Source: Thermoanaerobacterium sp. CMT5567-10 (GTDB taxonomy: Bacteria; Bacillota; Thermoanaerobacteria; Thermoanaerobacterales; Thermoanaerobacteraceae). Taken from it: a stretch of DNA of 64,000 nucleotides. Of the stretch, positions 8,553 to 16,790 are shown in pieces. The DNA lies in NCBI RefSeq assembly GCF_030534315.2, contig NZ_CP130558.2:1726501-1790500 (forward strand), given 5' to 3'. A program made the translations under genes and the position numbers. Every line of letters begins with the position of its first letter. Positions within the stretch are counted from its first letter, which is position 1. Below the pieces are notes generated by a model. It was given only the letters and a program-made list of their open reading frames with translations, searched no databases and was not told where the DNA came from.

Positions 8553-9620
8553 TTATTGTACTTTTGTCCAAGTGCTGCCTTTACCTCTGCCTTGACTAAT
8601 TATTAAACCCTCTTTTTTAAGGTCATTCAGTACCTTTCTAATTGTAGAGTCTGGGGTATTAGCAAATCTATTTCTTAAATCGCTTATTGTAAAATCTCCA
8701 TTAATATTTTCAAGAATTTCTTTTCTAATGTCATAATAAATTCCGCCTGTAAAATCATTCTTCGTTTGATATTTTGATATTTCTTCTGCAACAGCTTCAG
8801 GTATTGATTCGCTTTCGTGTGATATAATGGCTTGGAAAAACCTTAATGTCCATTCATTAGCCAATTTTCTATTGCCAGCAAAGATGATTTGAAATTTTGG
8901 ATGCAATGTGAAAAGCTCAGCTATCACCTTTGCCATATATGATGGCGTATAAATGCTTAATTTGTCAGGGTTTAAGTAATCAGAATAGTTGGCTTCAATG
9001 ACAAGTGCCGAATGCTTATATTTTTCCAATTCACCCAGTTTTTGATGTAAAATTGGCAAATTAGCGATGTCGGCTTTAAAATTTTCAAAGCTTTTTCTTT
9101 CTACGACGGCCTCTATTTCATTATTGTAAAACAATGCGTAATCACCTGCTGGCAACTGCACTCTTTCAACAATGCAATTGGTAAATTTCCAAGGATATTT
9201 TTCATTTGCATCAATTAATATATGGAGATCATTGCTTCCTTTTGCAGTCAATTTAACACGAGGCTTGTGCTCCTTTAAACCCTGTTGTGTCCTCCAAAAT
9301 ATCTGTTCGTATTCCCCTTCTTTATTTTTGTATTTCTTTTTCAGAAAGAGAAATTCACACCTTTTATTTACACCGCGATCTAAAACTACAGACAGACGCT
9401 TTCCATATCGATCAATTGATATAATAGGAACTTTTTCAACGACGTCATAATCATTGGATTGTTCATTGGTATCTTTAAGGCAAAATATCTGACTTCCCGC
9501 ACCAGGCCATTTATTCTGTACAAACAGCGATAAAAGCACCGTATCGCCTTTTTTGATACTAAGCCTGTATGGAAATTTATCGCTTTTTGTTGATTCAAGT
9601 ACCCATAAAAGATTGCTCAT
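8553..9620 (-). CDS. ERCC4-type nuclease with C-terminal winged helix
   Basis: 355 residues. The central ERCC4 (XPF-like) nuclease fold spans about 130-250 with LIDANEKYPW (Asp137, Glu140), Asp160 (LPAGDY) and VERKS (Glu174, Lys176). The usual ERKxxxD ends in Asn180 here, so one metal ligand differs from the canonical motif. The C-terminus (about 290-355) looks like a winged helix (TISDLRNRFANTPDSTIRKVL). The N-terminal 120 residues are beta-rich and unrecognised. It is a stand-alone gene, start behind AGGAAAGGG. Role in repair or in defence of mobile DNA is open. Confidence 0.8.
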   Translation of the reverse strand: MSNLLWVLESTKSDKFPYRLSIKKGDTVLLSLFVQNKWPGAGSQIFCLKDTNEQSNDYDVVEKVPIISIDRYGKRLSVVLDRGVNKRCEFLFLKKKYKNKEGEYEQIFWRTQQGLKEHKPRVKLTAKGSNDLHILIDANEKYPWKFTNCIVERVQLPAGDYALFYNNEIEAVVERKSFENFKADIANLPILHQKLGELEKYKHSALVIEANYSDYLNPDKLSIYTPSYMAKVIAELFTLHPKFQIIFAGNRKLANEWTLRFFQAIISHESESIPEAVAEEISKYQTKNDFTGGIYYDIRKEILENINGDFTISDLRNRFANTPDSTIRKVLNDLKKEGLIISQGRGKGSTWTKVQ

Positions 9621-9642
9621 AATGACCCTTTCCTAAACATAA

Positions 9643-9802
9643 TTTTATTACAAATCTATTTTATTATAAGAAGGAGGTCATTACAACTTTTTTCATGCGA
9701 CAAGTACCGTTTTAGCACTTTCGTATTAAAAAAATTAGTACTTTTGGTCAATTGACATATTTATGAAGTGGATATATTATGAAGCTAAGAGAATTACCGG
9801 TA
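9643..9802 (+). promoter_or_regulatory. Cloned promoter block, copy B
   Basis: TTGACA (9752-9757), 17-base spacer, TATTAT (9775-9780). Upstream is an imperfect inverted repeat (TTAGCAC-TTTC-GTATTAA) and the element TTAGTACTTTTGG. The block shares about 150 bases with copies C and D, including the transcribed GAAGCTAAGAGAATTACCGG. The 323-base gap from 9621 to 9943 holds only this block and its leader. Confidence 0.88.
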
Positions 9803-9943
9803 AGTTCTCGTTACGCGTACAAAAAAAGCATCATATGAAATTTCTGAAAATTTTAATAATGACAATGTATCAGAAAATATCACTTAGTAGCACACTAACA
9901 TTACTATTTGTGCATGAGTGAAAAGGAAGGAATGTGGGTTAGT

Positions 9944-11077
9944 ATGAAAAAAATCGGATACATTTTAGGAAGTATTTTAATAGTTGCAATTTTATTTGTT
10001 TCTGCAAGAATAAGCATAGCGGCAAGTTCATTGGAAAATATACCTCAAAATCCATATGTACAGCAGTACTTTAAAGAAAAAACGGAAAATGTGTCGCTAC
10101 AGGAAAATGCAACCTCGGAAACATTGGTTGATCCGCAATTAGAAGAAAAGACATCTATAGCTACTTTAACCGAGTACTATAATGAAGATATAAAAGTAGC
10201 TAATATCATAAAAAAATATTGTCAGGATACAAAATTAATTGAGGAAACAACATCATTAATAAAAAATGACAAAATAAATGTAATGCATGCTATACAAAAA
10301 ATATATCCTTCCGTTAATGATCTAAATGAGAAAAAAATATTAGTAGCATATTTAGAAAGATACGCAAGGGATTCAAAGGACAATGTATCAATCTCATTTT
10401 TGAATAAACTTATTCAACCAATAAAATCAACTAATACAAAAAAAGAAGAAGATTTACTCAAACAAAATAAAGAGTCTGTAAATGCCAATTCGGCAATCAC
10501 TGCTTCATCGTATGCTGGATCATATTCAGGAGGAGCAGCGGCTGATTGGGCTTACAATCATTACAACACATATAGCACTGATTATCCAGCATTTAATAAT
10601 CCAAACGGCAGTTATTCTGACTGCACAAATTTTGTGTCACAAGCTATGCATGTGGGTGGTGGTATGCCAATGCAGGGAAATTGGTACTGTTATAAGAAGA
10701 ATTCTACGTACCCGAGTCCAATTAATGCAGATCAATTGAATTATAGTTGGTCCGTATCTGATCCAAGCCCTTGGATCAGTGTTGGACAGTTTGCAGAATT
10801 TTGGACTCCTAAAGCTAATGTAAGTTATTACTCACATGATGATTATGTAACTCGGCATGAAACAATTTATAACTTACCAATATATCGTGGGGATTCTGTT
10901 ATATTTTACTCAGGAATAGCAAATTGGATTACTTATCCATCACATGCAATGATTATTTCTGGGTATGATACAACAAATAAAGATTTTTTACTTTCAGGAC
11001 ACTCAAATAATAGACGTAATTATCCATTACTTAGTGCAATCTCAAATTATAGCGAGATAGAATTTATTTCTTATTAA
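9944..11077 (+). CDS. Exported amidase-domain protein (Amidase_6-like)
   Basis: 377 residues from ATG 9944. A signal peptide (about 1-27, hydrophobic core ILGSILIVAILFV) is followed by a helical linker and then, from about 195, a domain with YAYNHYN-like start, DCTNFVSQAMHVGGG and SHAMIISGYD, typical of the putative amidase family found in secreted Firmicutes proteins; Cys in DCTN and His in SHAM are the likely catalytic pair. Probably acts on peptidoglycan or a peptide outside the cell. Start is uncertain: TTG 9908 and ATG 9914 are in frame. Driven by promoter block B; ends before a bidirectional terminator. Confidence 0.82.
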   Translation: MKKIGYILGSILIVAILFVSARISIAASSLENIPQNPYVQQYFKEKTENVSLQENATSETLVDPQLEEKTSIATLTEYYNEDIKVANIIKKYCQDTKLIEETTSLIKNDKINVMHAIQKIYPSVNDLNEKKILVAYLERYARDSKDNVSISFLNKLIQPIKSTNTKKEEDLLKQNKESVNANSAITASSYAGSYSGGAAADWAYNHYNTYSTDYPAFNNPNGSYSDCTNFVSQAMHVGGGMPMQGNWYCYKKNSTYPSPINADQLNYSWSVSDPSPWISVGQFAEFWTPKANVSYYSHDDYVTRHETIYNLPIYRGDSVIFYSGIANWITYPSHAMIISGYDTTNKDFLLSGHSNNRRNYPLLSAISNYSEIEFISY

Positions 11078-11140
11078 ATATTAAAAGCATAGAGCTAAGT
11101 TATAGGTCTTTAGAAACATACCTAAATATTATATACACCA

Positions 11141-11184
11141 AAAATAACCGGATATAAGAAAATATTCTTATATTCGGTTATTTT
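11141..11184. terminator. Bidirectional terminator, 20-bp stem
   Basis: AAAATAACCGGATATAAGAA (11141-11160) pairs with 11165-11184 (one G-T pair), giving A/T tracts on both sides. It serves the amidase gene (+) and the lipoprotein gene (-), whose stop codon lies within the stem. It is duplicated at 13231-13273. Confidence 0.9.
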
Positions 11185-11687
11185 GTAAGACTATTTTTCA
11201 AACCTTCTTCTGCCCGAGTTTCAGTAACTTTTACAAGATTTTTGATTTCTTCATTATTTGGGAATCTAATATTAGCCGGAAATAATTTTTTTACATCTTT
11301 ATTATAGTTTACTCCATCTTTAGGAAAGTCATGGCTGATAATTGAAATGCCTTTACTGCTTTTTTTAATTTTTAGAACTACAGGTAATGATACACCTTGC
11401 CCCCTTTCAAGATTAGTTCCTGTCTTTATATATTCTTCTTTAACTAACCAGATGTAAATTTTGTCTTTGTCTGTCCCTAAAAGCTCGAATGCACTATACA
11501 TTTTTCCTTTACTTGGATAAGCAATGTCATTTGTTTTTGTATCCAGATAATTTAATATAATTTTTTTATCATTTTGAGTAATTTTTAAAGGATTAGTTGT
11601 TGTAATTTTTTGGCTCGAATTACATCCTGCAAAAACAATAATAATTGATAATATCAAAACAAATACTAAAAAAGATCTAATTTTCAT
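11178..11687 (-). CDS. Predicted lipoprotein of unknown function
   Basis: 169 residues with a lipoprotein signal peptide: basic start, hydrophobic core FLVFVLILSIIIV and lipobox FAGC, giving lipidated Cys22. The mature part is charged and unrecognised. It lies convergent to the amidase gene and divergent from promoter block C. A decayed copy sits at 13267-13632, so the gene belongs to a duplicated module. Possibly an immunity or sensor partner of the exported proteins; this is only inference. Confidence 0.8.
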   Translation of the reverse strand: MKIRSFLVFVLILSIIIVFAGCNSSQKITTTNPLKITQNDKKIILNYLDTKTNDIAYPSKGKMYSAFELLGTDKDKIYIWLVKEEYIKTGTNLERGQGVSLPVVLKIKKSSKGISIISHDFPKDGVNYNKDVKKLFPANIRFPNNEEIKNLVKVTETRAEEGLKNSLTK

Positions 11688-11841
11688 AATAAAAACATCT
11701 CCCTCAATAATCTTTTTATATTTGTGTGTTTTTGTGTATTCATATATAATATTCTTTTTTGTCTTTTTTCATATTAATACAGTGTTTTTAACATGAGGAT
11801 ATGGACTATTATTTTACAAGCTTTTTCGCAAAAAAATTGTT

Positions 11842-12000
11842 TATTACACATCTATTTTATTATAATAATAAGGTCATTACAACTTTTTTCATGCGACAAG
11901 TACCGTTTTAGTACTTTCGTACTAAAAAAATTAGTACTTTTGGTCAGTTGACATATTTATGAAGTGGATATATTATGAAGCTAAGAGAATTACTGGTAGC
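11842..12000 (+). promoter_or_regulatory. Cloned promoter block, copy C
   Basis: TTGACA (11948-11953), 17-base spacer, TATTAT (11971-11976). This copy has the best inverted repeat upstream (TTAGTAC-TTTC-GTACTAA) and then TTAGTACTTTTGG next to the -35 box. The 357-base gap 11688-12044 holds this block and, on the other side, the leader of the minus-strand lipoprotein gene. Confidence 0.9.
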
Positions 12001-12044
12001 ATATAACAGTTTATGTTAAAAGGAAGGGAGGGAGATGTTAATAT

Positions 12045-12620
12045 ATGATAAAACGGTTTTTAACTTTGAAAAAATTCATTTCATTATTTTTAGTTGTAGC
12101 ACTTCTTTCAATTTCAACTTTGAGTCCAGTTTATGCTGCTGATCCAAGGTTCAATGATGCAAATTTAAAGAAATCAATTAATGACAACCGAGCATATACA
12201 ACTATTGAAAATGTTCCAATTGACAAACAAAAAGTTGAGAATGGATCAATGACTGCAGAATATGTACAAAAAAAGGACACAAGTGTAGAAGAAAGTGGCA
12301 CTATTAAACCACAAGGTTTAAAAGGTAAAGCTTTAAAACTATCTGTAAAAAGAATTGCTGGAATGTTAAGATCAAGTGCAATAGATAAAATAGCTGAATG
12401 GATGGAAACTTATATTAATAAAGAAGCTGCAAAATATCTAAGAAAATATTCTATCAAGATTGCAAATAAATTGGATGAGCTTTCTACATGGGAAGATTTG
12501 GCACTTCAAGCGATTGAAGATCAAGTAACGGGATTTTTGAATGGATTGGGTGTACCTTATAGCATTGCAAAAGGAATAGGGCTTGGTCTAAAATATATTA
12601 TAGATTGGGGAGTTTTTTAA
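12045..12620 (+). CDS. Exported helical protein, possible toxin or bacteriocin-like
   Basis: 191 residues. Signal peptide about 1-31 (core FISLFLVVALLSIST, likely cut after VYA). The mature protein has a polar first half and a helix-rich C-terminus with amphipathic and Gly-rich segments (VTGFLNGLGVPYSIAKGIGLGLKYIIDW) reminiscent of membrane-active peptides; no family recognised. Start is behind AAGGAAGGGAGGG. Driven by promoter block C and followed after 20 bases by a coiled-coil protein gene that may be its partner. Confidence 0.72.
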   Translation: MIKRFLTLKKFISLFLVVALLSISTLSPVYAADPRFNDANLKKSINDNRAYTTIENVPIDKQKVENGSMTAEYVQKKDTSVEESGTIKPQGLKGKALKLSVKRIAGMLRSSAIDKIAEWMETYINKEAAKYLRKYSIKIANKLDELSTWEDLALQAIEDQVTGFLNGLGVPYSIAKGIGLGLKYIIDWGVF

Positions 12621-12640
12621 TCTTTAGGAGGGATAACTTT

Positions 12641-13006
12641 ATGGATAGCTTAGAACAGAGAGTACTGGAGTTAGAACAGAGAGTGCTGGAATTGGAATCA
12701 CAAAACAGATTATTAATCGATGCATTGCTTCGCATAGCTTCTGAAAAAGGAGAACCACTTGCAAAAAATTTCAGCACATATGCTCTTCTCAATAAATATA
12801 CAGCTTATGAAATACAAGAACTTGAGGGATTGTTAAAGTGGGCATTTAATAAAAGCACTGAAAATAATTTAAGTAAAGAAGAATTTATTGAAGAGTTTAA
12901 TAGACGTTTACCTAAAAGAAAAAATGAACTAAACTTTCTCTTCGAATGCTATAGAAGAGAGAACATTCTACCATATTTATGTAATTTAGTTTTAGGAGAT
13001 AATTAA
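12641..13006 (+). CDS. Small cytoplasmic coiled-coil protein
   Basis: 121 residues from an ATG behind AGGAGGG. The N-terminus is a short leucine-heptad coil with a duplicated unit (LEQRVLE twice), reflected in a duplicated 21-base stretch of DNA. The remainder is helical and charged. Cotranscribed with the exported protein upstream, so an immunity or chaperone role is possible but unproven. The frame continues for 52 codons after the TAA stop (see 13007-13165). Confidence 0.65.
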   Translation: MDSLEQRVLELEQRVLELESQNRLLIDALLRIASEKGEPLAKNFSTYALLNKYTAYEIQELEGLLKWAFNKSTENNLSKEEFIEEFNRRLPKRKNELNFLFECYRRENILPYLCNLVLGDN

Positions 13007-13165
13007 AAAGCATTACACGAATTAAATAAATCACTTACAACAACAAATTGGCTATTGCTCTTGCTTTTTGTAGTTTTATCTATAAATACTTTTAAAATTG
13101 GAAAAGGTATAAAAGTGACAAGCAGAAAGACAAGTAAAAAATTTTTTGACTATGATGATGTTTAA
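13007..13165 (+). pseudogene. In-frame continuation of the coiled-coil gene with a membrane segment
   Basis: Directly after the TAA at 13004-13006 the same frame encodes 52 residues without a start codon: a polar stretch, one hydrophobic helix (NWLLLLLFVVLSI) and a basic tail ending at TAA 13163-13165. A helix followed by positive charges looks like a real tail anchor. This suggests either a nonsense mutation in a once longer gene or a gene remnant. Confidence 0.45.
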
Positions 13166-13230
13166 GCTTTAGAACTTTACATTGCTAATATATGTATTTT
13201 AAAACAATAACCATATAGCTATATATTCCG

Positions 13231-13273
13231 AAATAACCGGACATAAGAAAATATTCTTATATTCGGCTATTTT
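13231..13273. terminator. Duplicate of the bidirectional terminator
   Basis: Near copy of 11141-11184: arms 13231-13249 and 13254-13272 around AATA, with two extra mismatched or wobble positions. It marks one end of the duplicated module. Confidence 0.8.
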
Positions 13274-13632
13274 ATAGGACTATTTTTTAAATCTTCTTCT
13301 GCCCGAGTTTTAGTAACTTTTACAAGATTTTTGATTTCTTCATTATTTGGGAATCTAATATTAGCCGGAAATAATTTTTTTTACATCTTTATTATAGTTT
13401 ACTCCATCTTTAGGAAAGTCATGGCTGATAATTGAAATGCCTTTACTGCTTTTTTTAATTTTTAGAACTACAGGTAATGATACACCTTGCCCCCCTTTCA
13501 AGATTAGTTCCTGTCTTTATAATTCTTCTTTAACTAACCAGATGTAAATTTTGTCTTTGTCTGTCCCTAAAAGCTCGAATGCACTATACATTTTTCCTTT
13601 ATTTGGATAAGCAATATCATTTGTTTTTGTAC
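13267..13632 (-). pseudogene. Decayed copy of the 11.2-11.7 kb lipoprotein gene
   Basis: Nearly identical in DNA to 11178-11542 but broken: an extra T in a T run near 13380, an extra C near 13493, loss of TA near 13520, and a deletion of about 210 bases that removed the signal peptide, start codon and ribosome binding site. Homology resumes after 13632 in the sequence that leads to promoter block D. The 13007-13915 stretch holds only this, the reading-frame remnant and block D. Confidence 0.88.
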
Positions 13633-13719
13633 ATTCTTTTTTGTCTCTTTTCATATTAATACAGTGTTTTTAACATGAGGATATGGACTATTTTACAAGC
13701 TTTTTCGCAAAAAAATTAT

Positions 13720-13880
13720 TTATTACACATCTATTTTATTATAAGTAGAAGTTTATTACAACTTTTATCATGCCACAAGTACCATTTTAGTACTTTCGTA
13801 TTAAAAAAATTAGTACTTTTGGTCAATTGACATATTTATGAAGTGGATATATTATGAAGTTAAGAGAGTTGCCGGTAGCC
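13720..13880 (+). promoter_or_regulatory. Cloned promoter block, copy D
   Basis: TTGACA (13827-13832), 17-base spacer, TATTAT (13850-13855), with TTAGTAC-TTTC-GTATTAA and TTAGTACTTTTGG upstream. Homology with copy C continues through the leader to the ribosome binding site (TCTAACAGTCTATGTTAAAAGG). Confidence 0.88.
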
Positions 13881-13915
13881 TCTAACAGTCTATGTTAAAA
13901 GGAGGTGAGGTATGA

Positions 13916-14314
13916 ATGATAAAAAGTAATATTAAAACTATAATTTGTACAAGCTTAGTAATTGTTATCCTGTCGTTTACAGTCGCAATGGCAGATAGTT
14001 TGCCATATACAGTTAATTTACCTACATTTAAGGGAGATACAGTCGCAATGAGCGGTGAAAAGGTAACTAATGATGATTACGTATCTAATAAAGTTGATTA
14101 TATAGGTGGTGATTACGATGCAGCGGATTTTTGGGTAATTAGAGATGATGGCACAAGAATTTCAAATAATTTTACATGTTACGAGGGACAAGGAACATAT
14201 AGAATAAGTTTTAACACCAATGAGAATTCAAAAACATTTATAAAACTTTATACACAAAATAATGCCATTACTGCTGTAAATGTTACAATGAAAGGATATG
14301 CTGACTTGAGATAA
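13916..14314 (+). CDS. Small exported protein beside an ABC transporter
   Basis: 132 residues, start behind GGAGGTGAGG. Signal peptide about 1-26 (TIICTSLVIVILSFTVAMA). The mature part is about 106 residues, Thr/Asn/Gly-rich and probably beta-stranded. It vaguely resembles small exported DUF2712-like proteins found next to ABC transporters, but I cannot confirm that. Driven by promoter block D and followed by a three-permease ABC system, so it may be the secreted product or a substrate-binding partner. Confidence 0.72.
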   Translation: MIKSNIKTIICTSLVIVILSFTVAMADSLPYTVNLPTFKGDTVAMSGEKVTNDDYVSNKVDYIGGDYDAADFWVIRDDGTRISNNFTCYEGQGTYRISFNTNENSKTFIKLYTQNNAITAVNVTMKGYADLR

Positions 14315-14393
14315 ATAGGCATTAATTAAATGATTTTTCTTATGCTGTGGCAACGATTTGCTACAGCATAAGATTTGCTTTAAGGAGGCAAGT

Positions 14394-15231
14394 ATGTTCT
14401 TTAATCTATTAAAATTTGAATTTAATAAGCTTTTTAAAAGAAGAGAATTTAATATTGTTTTAACTTTAGAGATTGCATTTATTTCAATTGCATTTATTTG
14501 TGCATCTATGGTTTTATACAAAAGTCCTACCTCTGAGCTGCCTTCTGCATATCAATTGTGGATTGGTTACGATAATGCAAATTTTAACTTTATAAAATTT
14601 ATATATTATCTGTTTTTTCTCACTCTACCAGCATGTATAGCATATTCAGATACTTTTTTGGAAGATAGGAAAGAGCGTGTACTTAATTTTATCGTATCAC
14701 GCTGCAATAAAGGTTTGTACATATTGAGTAAAGGAATTGTTGTCTTTTTCTCAGGATTTATAGTGATTTTTTTGCCACTACTTATACATCAACTTCTTTG
14801 CGTAGTCACTTTGCCTTTATATACTGCTTCCGAAGTAATCGCCGGTAATCCTACATATGATAAATACTACCTTACGAGGTTTTATTTTAGTCAGCTTCAT
14901 ACTTTAAATCCATATTTGCACAATCTTTTGTATATTTTTTTGGATGGCCTTTTTGGCGGGGCGATTGCGATTTTTTCTTACGCCATATCGTTTTTGAAAA
15001 ATATAAACTAGGTATGCAGTTATTATTTTGCCTACAGTCTTCTTTTTCATAGAAAACTTTGTAGCTGCTATTTTCGGAAAAGCACGTTATTCACTGATCT
15101 ATTATTTAAATATTACGTCAAGTATTAAAGGATTAAATTATGCAGTATTTGCATTTTCATTAATAGCTTTAATGATAGCTAGTCTGTGTACTATTGTACT
15201 TTTCAATAAGCTTAATAGGGATGAGATTTAG
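14394..15231 (+). pseudogene. ABC-2-like permease, interrupted by a frameshift
   Basis: Multi-pass membrane protein encoded in two frames. 14394-15011 gives 205 residues with about four helices ending in FLKNIN, and a second frame to 15231 resumes directly as RYAVIILPTVFFFIENF with two more helices. Joining the frames near 15005-15013 gives an intact protein of about 279 residues. ATG 14394 follows AAGGAGG. Either a true frameshift or a sequencing error; if real, the first permease of the locus is broken. Confidence 0.78.
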
Positions 15232-15984
15232 ATGAAGCTACGTAAAATATTGCTAATAGGCATGAAAAATCGCATATTTGCGTATTTACTTGTAACAATC
15301 TTTACTGTGAGAATGATGATACTTGTAAGCCAACAGATGGAATTAATAAGTAAAACTCATGTTAGTGAGCTATATATGCAGTTTTCGCACGTAAGATATT
15401 TTGCACTCTATTACATACCTGTATTTCTTATAATAGTTGGTATGGAGGATATTTTAAATGATTATTTGATATTTTCAAAGTTTAATAACATTGACTTTTG
15501 GTGGAAAGACAAGATTAAACTTTTATCACTTGATACGTTGCTTTACGTTATACTTCTTGAGATACCTATAATTATACTTGTTATCATGCATGTAGAAAAG
15601 CTAGATATTTTAAATGCAAAATCACTTGTTTTTATAGCTGTAGATCTTGTGATAAAATACATGATTTTTTTGATAGTAGGGCTCATATTCCTTTTTTCAT
15701 CATTTGTGACTAAAAAGCAGTACATAGGATTTACTGCAGGCTTTTTTGCAGGCGCCATTGACTATATTTTGATGATTTTGCATTTTGATAGATATGCTGT
15801 GATAGTTTCCGGAATGATGACTCAGCTTATTATGTCATTTAATTTTTCTGCAGTAAGATTTTTATTGCTGTCAGCGATATACATTGTTTACCTTGTTTCA
15901 CTGTTTATATCTTTATACTGCGCATCTGGTGAAATATTAAAGAGAATTGATCTATATAGAGGTGATTTGAAATTAGAAAGGTAA
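15232..15984 (+). CDS. Multi-pass membrane protein of an ABC transporter locus
   Basis: 250 residues with about six predicted transmembrane helices and no known motif. It starts directly at the stop codon of the permease upstream (TAG ATG) and overlaps the next one. Together with its neighbours it should form the membrane part of an exporter powered by the ATPase at 16.8 kb. Confidence 0.75.
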   Translation: MKLRKILLIGMKNRIFAYLLVTIFTVRMMILVSQQMELISKTHVSELYMQFSHVRYFALYYIPVFLIIVGMEDILNDYLIFSKFNNIDFWWKDKIKLLSLDTLLYVILLEIPIIILVIMHVEKLDILNAKSLVFIAVDLVIKYMIFLIVGLIFLFSSFVTKKQYIGFTAGFFAGAIDYILMILHFDRYAVIVSGMMTQLIMSFNFSAVRFLLLSAIYIVYLVSLFISLYCASGEILKRIDLYRGDLKLER

Positions 15985-16769
15985 TTATTTTTACTGTTGC
16001 CGCAGTAATTATCGGTTTTTTATCTGCTTTATTTTGGGTAAATTACATGAAATCTTTTGGAGATATGTCGCTTGAGATGCTGGTATCATTCACAAATAAT
16101 TTTTTGCCGTATCCGAAAGAGAATATGACTTTTTGGTTTACATTGTACATCATATATTTTGCACCTAAGTTATTGACGTTTTTTATCATGGGAGATTTTT
16201 TCTATGAGGATTTTAGAATTTGCTCTGTGTATGTCTTTACAAGAAAAGACAACAGGTCACTCTGGTTTATAAACAAATTATTTAAATTGATGTGGTATAT
16301 ATTGGCATATTATGCTTCTATTACTGCTGTCATATCAATTGTTGGGATTATAAAAGGGTTTAATGTTGACTCAGTTGGAAGCTTTTTGTTGATATTTGCG
16401 GCGACTGTTGTTCTTAATGTAATTACAACGTTGATATTTGCTTTATTAGCAAACATATTATCACTTTATGCAAATGCAGAAATGTCTATGGTATTTACTT
16501 TGTTCATTTTCGCGGTATTTCATATACCTGCATTTGTTTGGATAGGTAACTTTCAAAATTTAATTATAAAATTAGATCCTGCACTTCAGACAGTACTTGT
16601 ATGGCATGATGACAGTTTTTTAGCAAAATACAATAGTCTTTTCAATATGTCTACAATATCTGGATTTAATGTTTGGTGGTCCTTGTTTATATTGGGTGCA
16701 TATTTGATATTAGCGGCTTTTACGGGAATCAAAGTTATAAGAATGATAGAGATAACTGATAAATATTAA
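15972..16769 (+). CDS. Third membrane protein of the ABC locus, probable ATT start
   Basis: About 265 residues with six or so transmembrane helices. The first ATG in frame (16047) would cut off the first helix. The frame runs back to an ATT at 15972 preceded at ideal distance by GAGGTGAT, so translation may begin there (then RKVIIFTVAAVIIGFL), overlapping the previous gene by 13 bases. ATT starts are rare; alternatively an ATG was mutated. If only 16047 works, the protein is 240 residues. Confidence 0.7.
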   Translation: MRKVIIFTVAAVIIGFLSALFWVNYMKSFGDMSLEMLVSFTNNFLPYPKENMTFWFTLYIIYFAPKLLTFFIMGDFFYEDFRICSVYVFTRKDNRSLWFINKLFKLMWYILAYYASITAVISIVGIIKGFNVDSVGSFLLIFAATVVLNVITTLIFALLANILSLYANAEMSMVFTLFIFAVFHIPAFVWIGNFQNLIIKLDPALQTVLVWHDDSFLAKYNSLFNMSTISGFNVWWSLFILGAYLILAAFTGIKVIRMIEITDKY

Positions 16770-16790
16770 AGTAAAGAGGTGTTTTTTAGT

